Assembly: GCA_964550435.1 (NCBI GenBank) | Contig: CAZJZI010000014.1 | Location: forward strand, 1-50,815 | From: UBA11400 sp964550435 | GTDB lineage: Bacteria; Bacteroidota; Rhodothermia; Balneolales; HLUCCA01 | Length of the DNA: 50,815 nucleotides | Reading direction: 5' to 3' | Shown: positions 18,570 to 27,278 of the stretch, piece by piece | How the letters are laid out: each line of letters starts with the position of its first letter | Numbering within the stretch: position 1 is the first letter of the stretch | Position numbers and translations under genes: made by a program | Notes under the pieces: model-generated | What the model saw: only the letters and a program-made list of their open reading frames with translations | The model's database searches: none | What the model was told of the DNA's origin: nothing

Positions 18570-19100
18570 ATAGTATTGTTTTGGTTTTTAATTGATCGAC
18601 ACGATAGTATCTCTAATCACACCTCAACTGTGTTATACATCATTATTATGCACACACAATATTGTAGCTGTGTAACAATACCTAATACATAAGACTCTTA
18701 CAAGAAAATTTCCGTCAAAAAGGGAAAAAAAGAGCTAAAAAGACACTTTTTTCACCTGGACTGGAAGGGGTTTCAGTAAAATAACTATATAATTAACGAT
18801 ATTGGTACGTATTTATACTTAATAAAAGTTTAATCTTGGTTTGTAGTAAATGTTATCGTTGTGTTAAAAAAAAGTGCATTTCGGACTTGCATTTGCAAAA
18901 AATGTTACACACTTTAACACAATCACTTTATAAGTGAACAAACAACGATAAATCAACGGATGTGTCTTGAATTTGGGATAAGTGCTACAGGTCATTTTAG
19001 ATCGGAAGGTGTTTTGAGCTCTCACGAATCTTGAATCGTCATAGCTTCTCTACATATTCAAGTCATGTTTATTTCCAGAAACAATAATTGAGGTCACTTT
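18570..19100. promoter_or_regulatory. Divergent regulatory region between two SusC genes, palindrome-rich
   Basis: These 531 bp hold no ORF or RNA gene I can support. On the right half are several dyads. TTATCGTTGTGTTAAA (18853-18868) has its reverse complement split as TTTAACACAA (18913-18922) and CAACGATAA (18943-18951). TCACTT-TAT-AAGTGA lies at 18923-18937 and TTGCA-TT-TGCAA at 18887-18898. These resemble regulator-binding sites. A weak promoter candidate for the right-hand susC is TTG at 19031 with TACATATTC at 19051. Nothing clear is seen for the left-hand gene apart from AT-rich sequence around 18600-18830. Confidence 0.55.
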
Positions 19101-22100
19101 ATGGTCAAAAAACTGCTTATGGCAGTACTGGTTGCTATGTTGGCTGTACCTGCTGCCCTGTCTGCTCAGACAGGATCAGTTGCAGGTAAGATAACAGATG
19201 CTACTTCCGGTGCTGAATTAACAGGTGCCAATGTGTTCATACAGCAACTAAGTGTAGGTGCTGTCACTGATTTGGAAGGTAATTATACCATTCCCAACGT
19301 TCCTGCTGGAACTTACTCTGTTCGTGTAACCTTCGTTGGTTACCAAACAGTTAATACGTCAGTTACCGTCGTTGGCGGACAAACTGCTACGTTAAACTTA
19401 ACCATGTCAGCCGATTTACTGAATCTTGACGACTTGGTTGTTACCGCTTATGGTATCGCCCGTGAAGAAAAATCAGTTGGTTATTCTATTCAACAGGTTT
19501 CTTCTCAGGATGTTGCCGGAATCGATCAGGGTAACCTGGTTGGTGCACTTGCTGGTAAAATTGCGGGTGTTCAAGTAATCGGTTCTGCCGGTGCAAACAT
19601 CGGTGGATCTGAAAAGATTCGTATTCGTGGTGCTAATGGTCTTTCTGACTCACAACCATTGTTCGTCATTGATGGGACACCTGTCAGTAACTCAACATTT
19701 TCTGACGCTGCGCGAGGACGTGACTTTGGTAACCTGATCTCTGACTTGAACCTTCAGGATGTTGAGTCAATTTCAGTACTTAAAGGTGCTGCAGCTGCAG
19801 CTCTCTACGGAAACCGTGCTTCTGCAGGTGTTATTATCATTAACACTAAAAAAGGAACATCAGCTGCTGGTGGATCAAGCTTCCGTGTAGATTTCAGCAA
19901 CTCTACTCATTTCGATAACGTGTACATTTTACCTGAGTATCAGAATGAGTATGCTGGTGGTTACACCCAAAACTTCATTCAGCAAGTGGATCCACGTGAT
20001 GGTCAGACTTACAACCGTCTGAACTATGCCGCTGATGAGAGCTGGGGTCCAAAAATGGATGGTAGACTATATCGTCCTTGGTGGTCATGGTATGATCACG
20101 ATTTTGATGGCGATGGTCAAAGTGATTATGGTAAAACCGTTCCGCTTTCTCCACAACCTGATAACGTTCGTGACTTCTTCGAAACTGGTGTTCGAGTTGC
20201 AAACAACTTGTCTATCAGTGGTGGATCAAGTAACGCAACCTTCCGTCTGGGTGTAGGTAATTCTACACAAGAAGGTGTAATGCCTAATTCTTCCCTTGAT
20301 CGTTCTAACGTTAGCTTTAATGGATCATTGGCTCACAACGATCGTTTCACCTCTAGTATTTCGTTTAACTACACAAATACACAAGGTAGTGGTCGTCCTG
20401 CTCAGGGATACTCTCCGGTTCAAGGTAACGGGGTACAGTCTTTTAACCAGTGGTTCCAGCGTCAGCTGAACATGGATTATCTAAGACAATACCGTTTATC
20501 TGATGGTACTATCGCATCTTGGAACATTCGTTCTGCTACTGACTTGCGTCCGTTGTATTGGGATAGCCCTTTCTTCAGTGTGTACGAAAACGTTTCTACT
20601 GATGATCGTAACCGTTTCTTTGGTAATTTCGCGCTTTCTTATCGCGTGATGGACAACATGGAAATTACCGGTAAGGTTCACTTGGACACCTACGATTTGG
20701 TCATTTCTGACCGTATCGCTACTGGTGGTCTTGAGCAAGACTGGTTCTCTACCAGTAAGCGTACCAACCGTGAAAACAACTACGAATTAGGTCTGCGTTA
20801 TAACAAAGACTTCGAAGATGTGTCTTTTTCTGGATTCTTCGGTGCAAACTACCGTACCCAGAGCTTTACATTTCAAGGAATGTCTACCGTTGGAGGACTC
20901 TCATCACAGAACTTCTTCAACATCGCGGCATCAGTTGGTCGTCCTAGCACATCTAACTCAATCAGTGAAAAAGAAGTTGGTTCAGTATACGGAACTGTAA
21001 CTTTAGGATATCGCGACCTTCTTTATGTTGACCTTACTGGTCGTAACGACTGGTCATCTGCTTTACCTGAAGACAACAACTCATACTTCTATTATGGTGT
21101 TTCTTCAAGCTTTGTATTCTCTGAACTTAATTTCTTCAGAAATCAAGATATCTTGAGCTTCGGTAAAGTCAGAGCTTCCATCGCTCAAGTAGGTGCTGAT
21201 GTAAATCCATACAACGTATTTAGTTCATGGGCTTCCGGAACTTCATACGGAACTATGCCTACTCAAACCCTTCCTAACTCAATCAACAATCCAAATCTCA
21301 AAGCAGCGATTAACTCTGACTATGAATTCGGACTTGATTTGCGTTTCCTAGAAGGTCGTATCCGTACAGACCTGACATACTACCAGTCGATCAAGGAAGA
21401 TGAAATTCTTTCTTTGACTGTACCTGGTTCATCAGGATTCTCTACTGCGATCGTAAACGCGGGTAAATTCACCACTAAAGGATGGGAATTGTCTCTTGCT
21501 GGTACTCCAGTTGAAACACGTGACTTCACCTTGGATTTCGCTTTGAACTGGGCAACCAGCTACTCTGAAGTGAATGAATTGGCTGAAGGATTGACTGCTC
21601 GTGCTCTTGAAGGTGCATTCTTCGGTCTTCAACTTTTCGCTCGCGAAGGCGAAGAGTGGGGTAAACTGGTTACTACCGGTAGCTACGGAGGATACAGACT
21701 TCATGAAAATGGTGGACGTATCGTAGGAACTAACGGACAGTATGCTCGTGAATCCAACAAAGACTTGGGAGGTATACTTCCAGACTGGACAGGTGGTTTC
21801 AGAACAGACATGACCTATCGTAACTTTGCACTAAGTGCATTTATCGAGTTCCAAAAAGGTGGTCAGTTCTATTCTATCACCAAAATGTTCGGTGCCTACT
21901 CTGGTTTGACCAAAGAAACTGTTGGAAACAACGTTTTGGGTAACCCACTTCGTGATCCAGTGCGTAACGCTGCAGGTAATGTTGTTTCTACTGTTCTTCG
22001 TGGAAACGCTGCTCCTAACTCAGGTGGTGTTCTGGTTTCTGGCGTAAACGAGCAAGGTCAACCAGTTGAGTATCTAACAGATGCTGTAACATATTATGGT

Positions 22101-22382
22101 AACCTCTTCTTGAATAAAGAAGCATGGGTATTTGACGCTTCTTATGTCAAATTGAAGGAAATCAAGCTGACATACAATGTTCCAGCTGATATGCTTCGTA
22201 GAACTCCTCTGAAACGAGCTAGCGTATCACTTGATATGTACAACGTACTTCTTCTGTATGCTTCTACTGGTGGTGTCGATCCATCAATCATTCAGAATGG
22301 TACTGCTGGTTTCTCCTTCTGGGAAGGTGGAGGCCTACCAGGCACCCGTTCAATCGGATTTAACATCAATGTTGGACTCTAA
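19101..22382 (+). CDS. SusC/RagA-family TonB-dependent receptor (second pair)
   Basis: The protein is 1093 residues with a Sec signal of about 22 residues (AVPAALSAQ). A carboxypeptidase-like domain (GSVAGKITDATSGAELTGAN, VTDLEGNYTIPNVPAG) precedes a plug with IRIRGANGLSDSQPLFVIDG and SISVLKGAAAAALYGNRASAG. The AYGIAREEKSVGYSIQQV segment before the plug is typical of SusC proteins paired with SusD-like_2 lipoproteins. The barrel ends FNINVGL. The gene uses a narrow set of T-ending codons (GGT, CGT, GCT, TCT) more than its neighbours, which suggests strong expression; this is an impression, not a calculation. The SusD-like gene starts 17 bp after its stop. Confidence 0.95.
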   Translation: MVKKLLMAVLVAMLAVPAALSAQTGSVAGKITDATSGAELTGANVFIQQLSVGAVTDLEGNYTIPNVPAGTYSVRVTFVGYQTVNTSVTVVGGQTATLNLTMSADLLNLDDLVVTAYGIAREEKSVGYSIQQVSSQDVAGIDQGNLVGALAGKIAGVQVIGSAGANIGGSEKIRIRGANGLSDSQPLFVIDGTPVSNSTFSDAARGRDFGNLISDLNLQDVESISVLKGAAAAALYGNRASAGVIIINTKKGTSAAGGSSFRVDFSNSTHFDNVYILPEYQNEYAGGYTQNFIQQVDPRDGQTYNRLNYAADESWGPKMDGRLYRPWWSWYDHDFDGDGQSDYGKTVPLSPQPDNVRDFFETGVRVANNLSISGGSSNATFRLGVGNSTQEGVMPNSSLDRSNVSFNGSLAHNDRFTSSISFNYTNTQGSGRPAQGYSPVQGNGVQSFNQWFQRQLNMDYLRQYRLSDGTIASWNIRSATDLRPLYWDSPFFSVYENVSTDDRNRFFGNFALSYRVMDNMEITGKVHLDTYDLVISDRIATGGLEQDWFSTSKRTNRENNYELGLRYNKDFEDVSFSGFFGANYRTQSFTFQGMSTVGGLSSQNFFNIAASVGRPSTSNSISEKEVGSVYGTVTLGYRDLLYVDLTGRNDWSSALPEDNNSYFYYGVSSSFVFSELNFFRNQDILSFGKVRASIAQVGADVNPYNVFSSWASGTSYGTMPTQTLPNSINNPNLKAAINSDYEFGLDLRFLEGRIRTDLTYYQSIKEDEILSLTVPGSSGFSTAIVNAGKFTTKGWELSLAGTPVETRDFTLDFALNWATSYSEVNELAEGLTARALEGAFFGLQLFAREGEEWGKLVTTGSYGGYRLHENGGRIVGTNGQYARESNKDLGGILPDWTGGFRTDMTYRNFALSAFIEFQKGGQFYSITKMFGAYSGLTKETVGNNVLGNPLRDPVRNAAGNVVSTVLRGNAAPNSGGVLVSGVNEQGQPVEYLTDAVTYYGNLFLNKEAWVFDASYVKLKEIKLTYNVPADMLRRTPLKRASVSLDMYNVLLLYASTGGVDPSIIQNGTAGFSFWEGGGLPGTRSIGFNINVGL

Positions 22383-22399
22383 TCGAACGGAGAATGATT

Positions 22400-23872
22400 A
22401 TGAACACATTTCAAAGAAATACTATGAAGCTTAGTAAAAGCTCACGAATCCTTGCCGTCTTGCTTGCTGTTGTAATGGTAAGCTGCGACTTTGGAGATAT
22501 TAACGTTAACCCGAATGCGCCTTCTGTGGTAAAAACGGATCTTTTGATCACGAATACCCTGCGTTCGGTCAGTGATGTTGTAGGTGGTTCTGCTCTTACG
22601 GGTACAATTCTTACCCAACAGATTGCTGAAACTCAATACAACGATGCATCACGTTACTCGACAACCACTTTCGATTTTAATGGATGGTATACAGGTCCTT
22701 TGATGGATCTTCAAACCATCATTAATCTGAATAGTGATCCAGCTACTGCTACCGATGCTTTGTCTGGTGGAAGTAACGCTAACCAGATCGCGTTCGCTCG
22801 CATCATGAAGGTATATTATTTCAATATGCTGACAGATCGTTGGGGAATGGTTCCTTACGCTGAAGCACTTCAGGGTACGGGTGATTTGCGTCCGGCATAC
22901 GACACTCAAGAAGCTATCTATACCAGTATGATCAACGAGCTAAAAGCTGCTGTTGCTCAAATGGACGGTGGCGCCGGTCTTCGTGGTGACTTCATCATGA
23001 ATGGTAACATGGCTCGTTGGGCACAGTTCGCTAACTCACTTCGTATGAAGCTGGCATTGCGTATTGCTGACCGCAATCCAAACCTTGCCGCCTCTGAGTT
23101 TGCAAGCGCAGCTGCTGCAGGACACATCACTACTGATGTGATGTACCCTTATCTTGCTGAAGCTCAGAACCAGAATCCATGGTATGGTCGCTTTGAGACC
23201 CGTACTGATTACGCGATCTCTGATGTACTGAATGATTACATGCAGGCTACCGGTGACTTCCGTGTAACAAAATTCGCTGATCCTGCTCCTAACTTCAGTA
23301 ATGGAGATGGGGTGACGACAATGGACGAGGTTAAAGGAATGCCGTATGGCGCTTTGAATCCTGGTAACATTGAGAACGCAGATGTATCATTCCCTGGAAT
23401 GGCAATTCGTTCACAAAACTCTCCACTTCCAATTCTTACCATGGCAGAAGTTCATTTCATGATGGCTGAAGCAATTGAGCGTGGTTTCATCTCTGGTAAT
23501 GCTGCAATGCACTACCGTGATGCAAACGAAGCTTCATGGAGACAGTGGGGAGTATTCAATACAGCAAACTTTGATGCATACATGTCATCTTCTGCTGTTG
23601 CTTACTCTTCTGCAAATTGGAAAGAGAAAATCGGTGTCCAAAAATGGGTAGCACTCTATCCAAATGGACTCGAAGCTTGGGCTGAGTGGAGAAGACTGGA
23701 TTATCCGGTACTAACCCCGCACCCAGATGCTTTGAATCCGAGTGGACTTATTCCTGTTCGCCACTCTTATCCAACTACAGAAGTACAGCTGAACAAAGAG
23801 AACTATGACGCTGCTGTAGCTTCCCAGGGAGCTGACAATGGCGATACAAAAGTATGGTGGGATGTAAACTAA
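22400..23872 (+). CDS. SusD-like (SusD/RagB type 2) outer-membrane lipoprotein
   Basis: Three in-frame ATGs exist at 22394, 22400 and 22424. I choose 22400 (490 residues) because GGAG at 22389-22392 lies 7 nt before it and only 1 nt before 22394. A lipobox VMVSC follows the hydrophobic stretch ILAVLLAVVM, giving a surface lipoprotein. The body shows the SusD-like_2 pattern: IAFARIMKVYYFNMLTDRWG, PYAEALQG, a MARWAQFANSLRMKLALRI helix, and near the end WVALYPNGLEAWAEWRR with a PVRHSYPTTE tail. It pairs with the SusC just upstream. Ligand unknown. A strong terminator follows. Confidence 0.92.
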   Translation: MNTFQRNTMKLSKSSRILAVLLAVVMVSCDFGDINVNPNAPSVVKTDLLITNTLRSVSDVVGGSALTGTILTQQIAETQYNDASRYSTTTFDFNGWYTGPLMDLQTIINLNSDPATATDALSGGSNANQIAFARIMKVYYFNMLTDRWGMVPYAEALQGTGDLRPAYDTQEAIYTSMINELKAAVAQMDGGAGLRGDFIMNGNMARWAQFANSLRMKLALRIADRNPNLAASEFASAAAAGHITTDVMYPYLAEAQNQNPWYGRFETRTDYAISDVLNDYMQATGDFRVTKFADPAPNFSNGDGVTTMDEVKGMPYGALNPGNIENADVSFPGMAIRSQNSPLPILTMAEVHFMMAEAIERGFISGNAAMHYRDANEASWRQWGVFNTANFDAYMSSSAVAYSSANWKEKIGVQKWVALYPNGLEAWAEWRRLDYPVLTPHPDALNPSGLIPVRHSYPTTEVQLNKENYDAAVASQGADNGDTKVWWDVN

Positions 23873-23934
23873 TCCTACCTGGATTTCCCCACAAGATCAG
23901 ATAACAGTAGCTGTTATACTGATTGACCTCAAAG

Positions 23935-23974
23935 CTAACCCTTGCCGGACTCCGGTGAGGGTTAGTTTTTTTTT
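23935..23974 (+). terminator. Rho-independent terminator after second SusCD pair
   Basis: CTAACCCT-tg-CCGG-act-CCGG-tg-AGGGTTAG makes a long stem with a small internal loop, followed by a run of nine T from 23966. A second small hairpin CCCGAC-TTC-GTCGGG follows at 23976-23990. Upstream, ATAACAG-TAG-CTGTTAT at 23901-23917 is another short dyad. Confidence 0.9.
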
Positions 23975-24062
23975 GCCCGACTTCGTCGGGAGAATACAGA
24001 AACGGGAAAAGTGATTAAAATTCCCGCCTATCCGACTGTAAATGATTTAGTTTTGTCAGAAG

Positions 24063-24109
24063 GTGCAAGAGTGCAGTTAAAACAATGATATTAAACTGCA
24101 CTCCTGCAC
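24063..24109. repeat. Imperfect palindrome built of GTGCARG-type heptamers
   Basis: The left arm GTGCAAGAGTGCAGTT starts at 24063. The right arm AACTGCACTCCTGCAC ends at 24109; its complement is GTGCAGGAGTGCAGTT, differing at one base. The loop is about 15 nt. Each arm reads as two heptamers. It lies between the SusCD terminator and the AraC gene and codes for nothing. Confidence 0.75.
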
Positions 24110-24138
24110 TTTCTTATCTTTCTGTACTGTTTCGCGCT

Positions 24139-24166
24139 GTTTACCGTTTACAGTTTACTGTTTACT
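24139..24166. repeat. Four tandem GTTTACN heptamers
   Basis: GTTTACC, GTTTACA, GTTTACT and GTTTACT follow one another without gaps and run into the stop codon (24165-24167) of the minus-strand AraC gene. A degenerate copy (GTTTCGC) may precede them. Confidence 0.75.
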
Positions 24167-24731
24167 ATAATCCATCAAGCTCTTTTCGATTCGACTCTTC
24201 AGAATCTTTGAACTGACTAACTGTCAATCCAGTAACAGACTTGAATTGTGTAGATATATGTTGAACGCTTGAGTAACCCAACTTCCAGGCTATCTCACTT
24301 AAAGTGAGCTCATCGTAGGTCAACAATTCTTTTACTCTCTCTATTTTTAGTTTTAAAAAGTATTTTTCAATGGTCTCGCCTGTTACGGATGAGAATGTCC
24401 GACTAATGGTTTGATAGGAGATTCCAAGTTTTTGGGCCAAAATGACAGAGAGTTTTAAATGTATATTTCCGGCTTCTAAGTCCTTCAAAAGGTATATCAA
24501 AGTAGCTTTAGTCATAGCTACCATCTGTTCATCTTTGTTGTAGATCAGCTCAAATCCGACATCCCTAAGCTGCCATTCCAGTCGTTCTTTTGGGATATCA
24601 GCATCATCCTCTGAGACCACTGCCTCTCCCAACTGCACCGAACCAACATGGAGATTATTATCCTCCAATATTCGCCTGACCGTCTGCTTGCAACGGTCAC
24701 ATACCATATTTTTAATACTTAGTGTTGCCAT
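24165..24731 (-). CDS. AraC-family regulator with N-terminal HMA-like metal domain
   Basis: The 188-residue protein has two parts. Residues 1-70 resemble a heavy-metal-associated ferredoxin fold: SIKNMVCDRCKQTVRRIL with Cys11-x2-Cys14, then VQLGEAVV strands and a GFELI ending. Residues about 85-180 form an AraC/XylS double helix-turn-helix: LGISYQTISRTFSSVTG, IERVKELLTYDELTLSEIAW, then LGYSSVQHISTQFKSVTGLT. The fold suggests that Cu(I) or a related ion bound by the CxxC motif controls DNA binding. Its target is likely the divergent copper ATPase gene starting at 24947, and perhaps the cus operon. The order, HMA domain first, mimics a copper chaperone fused to a regulator. Metal identity is inferred from the neighbours. 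Confidence 0.88.
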   Translation of the reverse strand: MATLSIKNMVCDRCKQTVRRILEDNNLHVGSVQLGEAVVSEDDADIPKERLEWQLRDVGFELIYNKDEQMVAMTKATLIYLLKDLEAGNIHLKLSVILAQKLGISYQTISRTFSSVTGETIEKYFLKLKIERVKELLTYDELTLSEIAWKLGYSSVQHISTQFKSVTGLTVSQFKDSEESNRKELDGL

Positions 24732-24816
24732 GGATACAGAATATTATACGAAATGATACTCGATTATGTAACAGTGGCTGGGAGTATAACTAGTAATTTA
24801 TATTTGTTGAATAAAA

Positions 24817-24932
24817 GGAAGTAGGAAGTAGGAAGTAGGAAGTAGGAAGTAGGAAGTAGGAAGTAGGTAGTGGGGTGTAGGCAGTGGGTTTTTTCACCCC
24901 AACCTACTACCCACTACCTACTTCCCACTACC
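24817..24932. repeat. Seven GGAAGTA heptamers plus inverted degenerate copies
   Basis: Seven perfect GGAAGTA units fill 24817-24865, followed by GGTAGTG, GGGTGTA and GGCAGTG to 24886. After a T-rich loop, 24895-24932 carries the complement type; read on the other strand it is GGTAGTG, GGAAGTA, GGTAGTG, GGTAGTA and so on. A long stem-loop can form only 14 bp before the copA start. It shares its heptamer family with 11679-11836. Copy number is likely to vary between strains. Confidence 0.88.
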
Positions 24933-24946
24933 ATAAATAGTACACT

Positions 24947-27136
24947 ATGAAAAACGTTACACTTAGAATTGAAGGAATGACGTGTGCCTCTTGTGTGCGT
25001 CATGTCGAGAAAGCACTGAAATCAGTCGAAGGCGTTACTAATGCCGAGGTAAATCTAGCAACGGAAGAGGCGAGGATAGAAGTTGGACGTGATGCCGTCG
25101 CAGACCTAATTGCGTCCGTAGATTCAGCCGGATATAAAGCCTCTGTTGAAACTGACGACGAGGCTGCTGACGAAGATCCTGAGCGGAGTAGCCGGTCAGA
25201 ATTTGAATATCGTTTCTGGGTCGCACTGCCTTTAGCAGCAGTGGTCATGATACTGGAAATGGGTCCTATGCTGACCGGCGGCTCCATCATGCATTGGGTT
25301 CATGACAACCTGTTTGCTGTAAATCTAATCAAACTTACATTGACTGCCACTGTGTTGTTTTATGCCGGATCTTCATTTTTTATCCGAGCCTGGAAAGCAC
25401 TCATGCATAAAACAGCCGACATGAACACCCTGGTCGCTGTAGGTACCGGGGCAGCATTCGGATTCTCTGCATGGGCTATGTTCTTTGGAACACAGGATGG
25501 TGTTATAAAACCGTCCGATGTGTACTTCGATACTGCAGCTGTGATTGTAGCACTAGTTCTTTTAGGGCGATGGATGGAAGAACGGGCTAAGAACCATACC
25601 CGCGATACACTCAAAGGACTTCTTGAATTGTCTCCAAAACAAGCTCATAAAGTTGGGCAAGATGGTACAGTAACTACAATCCCGCTAAAACAAGTATCAG
25701 TAGGCGACACCCTATTGGTCAAAGCCTATGAATCTGTGCCAGTAGATGGTATTCTAACCCAGGGTAGCGCCAGTATCGATGAAAGTATGATGACCGGAGA
25801 GTCTGTACCGGTTTTCAAAAAATCAAAGGACGAAGTAACTGGTGGAACCCGAAATACATCCGGTAGTTTTCAGATGAAAGCTACAAAAGTAGGATCTCAG
25901 ACCGCTTTGGCCGGAATTATTGAGGCCGTAAAAAAGGCTCAGGGATCAAAAGCTCCAATTCAACGCTTGGTCGATAAAATTGCGGCGGTATTTGTCCCTA
26001 TTGTACTAGTAATAGCACTTATTACGTTTGCTATTTGTTTTTTTATAGGTGATACACAGCAAGCGTTGGTAAATATGGTTGCGGTTTTGGTAATCGCATG
26101 TCCCTGTGCCCTTGGCTTAGCTACTCCAACGGCAATCATGGTTGGATCCGGACGAGCAGCATCAAAGGGGATTCTGATCAAAGATGCAGTAACTTTGGAA
26201 GAAGCCAAGTCAATAACGACAATAGTGTTCGATAAAACAGGGACTCTCACTACTGGTGAACTTCAAATTACTGAAATACTTCCATTAGAAGGCTTTACAG
26301 AAAATCAACTTATCGAATTCACCGCCGGCATAGAACAGGGGTCAGACCACCCGATCGCCAAGAGTATCGTCAAAATGGCTTCCAGCCGTGAAATCAAACC
26401 TGGACTTGGCCTTCAGATTGAAACAAGGGCTGGAGTCGGAATCTCCGGAATCTACGATTCAAGAGTTGTTGAGGTCGGATCGGTTGCACTTCTGGATGAA
26501 AAATCAATGTCTGATTGGATGGAAACTATATCCAACCGTCAAAAAGATGGCTTGACAGCATTGGTTGTTCTGGTAGATAAACGCCCGGCAGGATTCCTCT
26601 TTCTTCAGGACACTATCAGACCAGAAGCACCGATTGTTTTGAAATCTTTGATTGAAGGGGGATACAAAGTAGTAATGCTGACTGGGGATCAGCCATCAAC
26701 AGCTAAATCTATTGCCGTTAAACTTGGTATTACTCATATAGAAGCGGGTGTGAGTCCAACTGGTAAGTCAGATGTGGTTAAACGATATCAAGAAAATGGC
26801 GAATAGGTTGCAATGGTAGGTGATGGAATCAATGACGCCGCGGCGTTAACACAGGCCGATCTAGGTGTGGCTATGTCAAGTGGATCAGATCTGGCTGTAT
26901 CATCGGCTGATATAACTATTATGAATGGACAGTTGCAATTGGTACAGGAAAGCCTGTTTTTAAGTAAAGGAGTACTTCGAATTATCCGTCAAAATCTATT
27001 CTGGGCTTTTGCCTATAATACGTTAGGTATTCCATTAGCTGCTCTCGGATTCCTGAGTCCGATGATTGCTGGTGCTGCTATGGCACTTAGTTCAGTAAGT
27101 GTAGTTTCGAACAGTTTAAGGATCAAAAGACTCTAA
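24947..27136 (+). pseudogene. copA: Copper-translocating P1B-type ATPase interrupted by in-frame TAG
   Basis: Read through its one internal stop, this is a 729-residue Cu(I) exporter. It has a single N-terminal HMA domain (GMTCASCVRHVEKAL), the TM segment with GRWMEERAK, actuator TGES, the membrane copper motif CPCALGLATP, phosphorylation site DKTGTLT, the SDHPIAKS histidine loop, TGD and the hinge MVGDGINDAAALTQADLG, ending with two TM helices. The stop TAG at 26804-26806 (codon 620) falls between ENGE and VAMVGDGIND, where family members usually carry a residue such as Lys or Val; AAG to TAG would explain it. The frame is unchanged across the stop. Translation ending there loses the hinge motif and last TM pair, so the product should be inactive unless read through. 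ATG at 26813 could restart a 107-residue fragment. It could also be a sequencing error. Confidence 0.85.
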
Positions 27137-27142
27137 TGACAG

Positions 27143-27270
27143 ATATCCACATTTATAAAAAAACCTTGATAAAAAGTTATTAACAGAAAAATGATGTTTC
27201 CTATTGATTTTACGCGATCTATGCCTTACTTTCCACAAGTTGTTCACATTCTGCGACTAACTTATCAACA
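27143..27270. promoter_or_regulatory. Cluster of DnaA-box-like 9-mers in intergenic region
   Basis: Within the 293-bp gap (27137-27429) five 9-mers on the plus strand resemble TTATCCACA: ATATCCACA at 27143 (8 of 9), TTATTAACA at 27177 (7), CTTTCCACA at 27229 (7), TTGTTCACA at 27240 (7) and TTATCAACA at 27262 (8). They share orientation and sit beside an AT-rich stretch. No dnaA, dnaN or parAB lies in the window. This may be chance, a DnaA-responsive promoter or an origin-like element. Confidence 0.3.
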
Positions 27271-27278
27271 GGTCTGCG

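Noticed and set aside
18570..19100. tRNA, small RNA or riboswitch in the susC intergenic region
   Set aside because: No cloverleaf, known aptamer or terminator-like hairpin was seen; only short dyads.
14011..23872. Polysaccharide utilisation locus
   Set aside because: No glycoside hydrolase, lyase, esterase, sulfatase or hybrid sensor accompanies the SusCD genes.
23976..23990. Independent terminator
   Set aside because: The 6-bp hairpin has no T-run and follows a much stronger terminator.
24817..24932. Possible CRISPR array
   Set aside because: Units are 7 bp, directly adjacent and without spacers; no cas genes occur in the window.
26804..26806. Recoding of the copA stop as pyrrolysine
   Set aside because: No pyl genes or matching context are visible, and the position needs no special residue.
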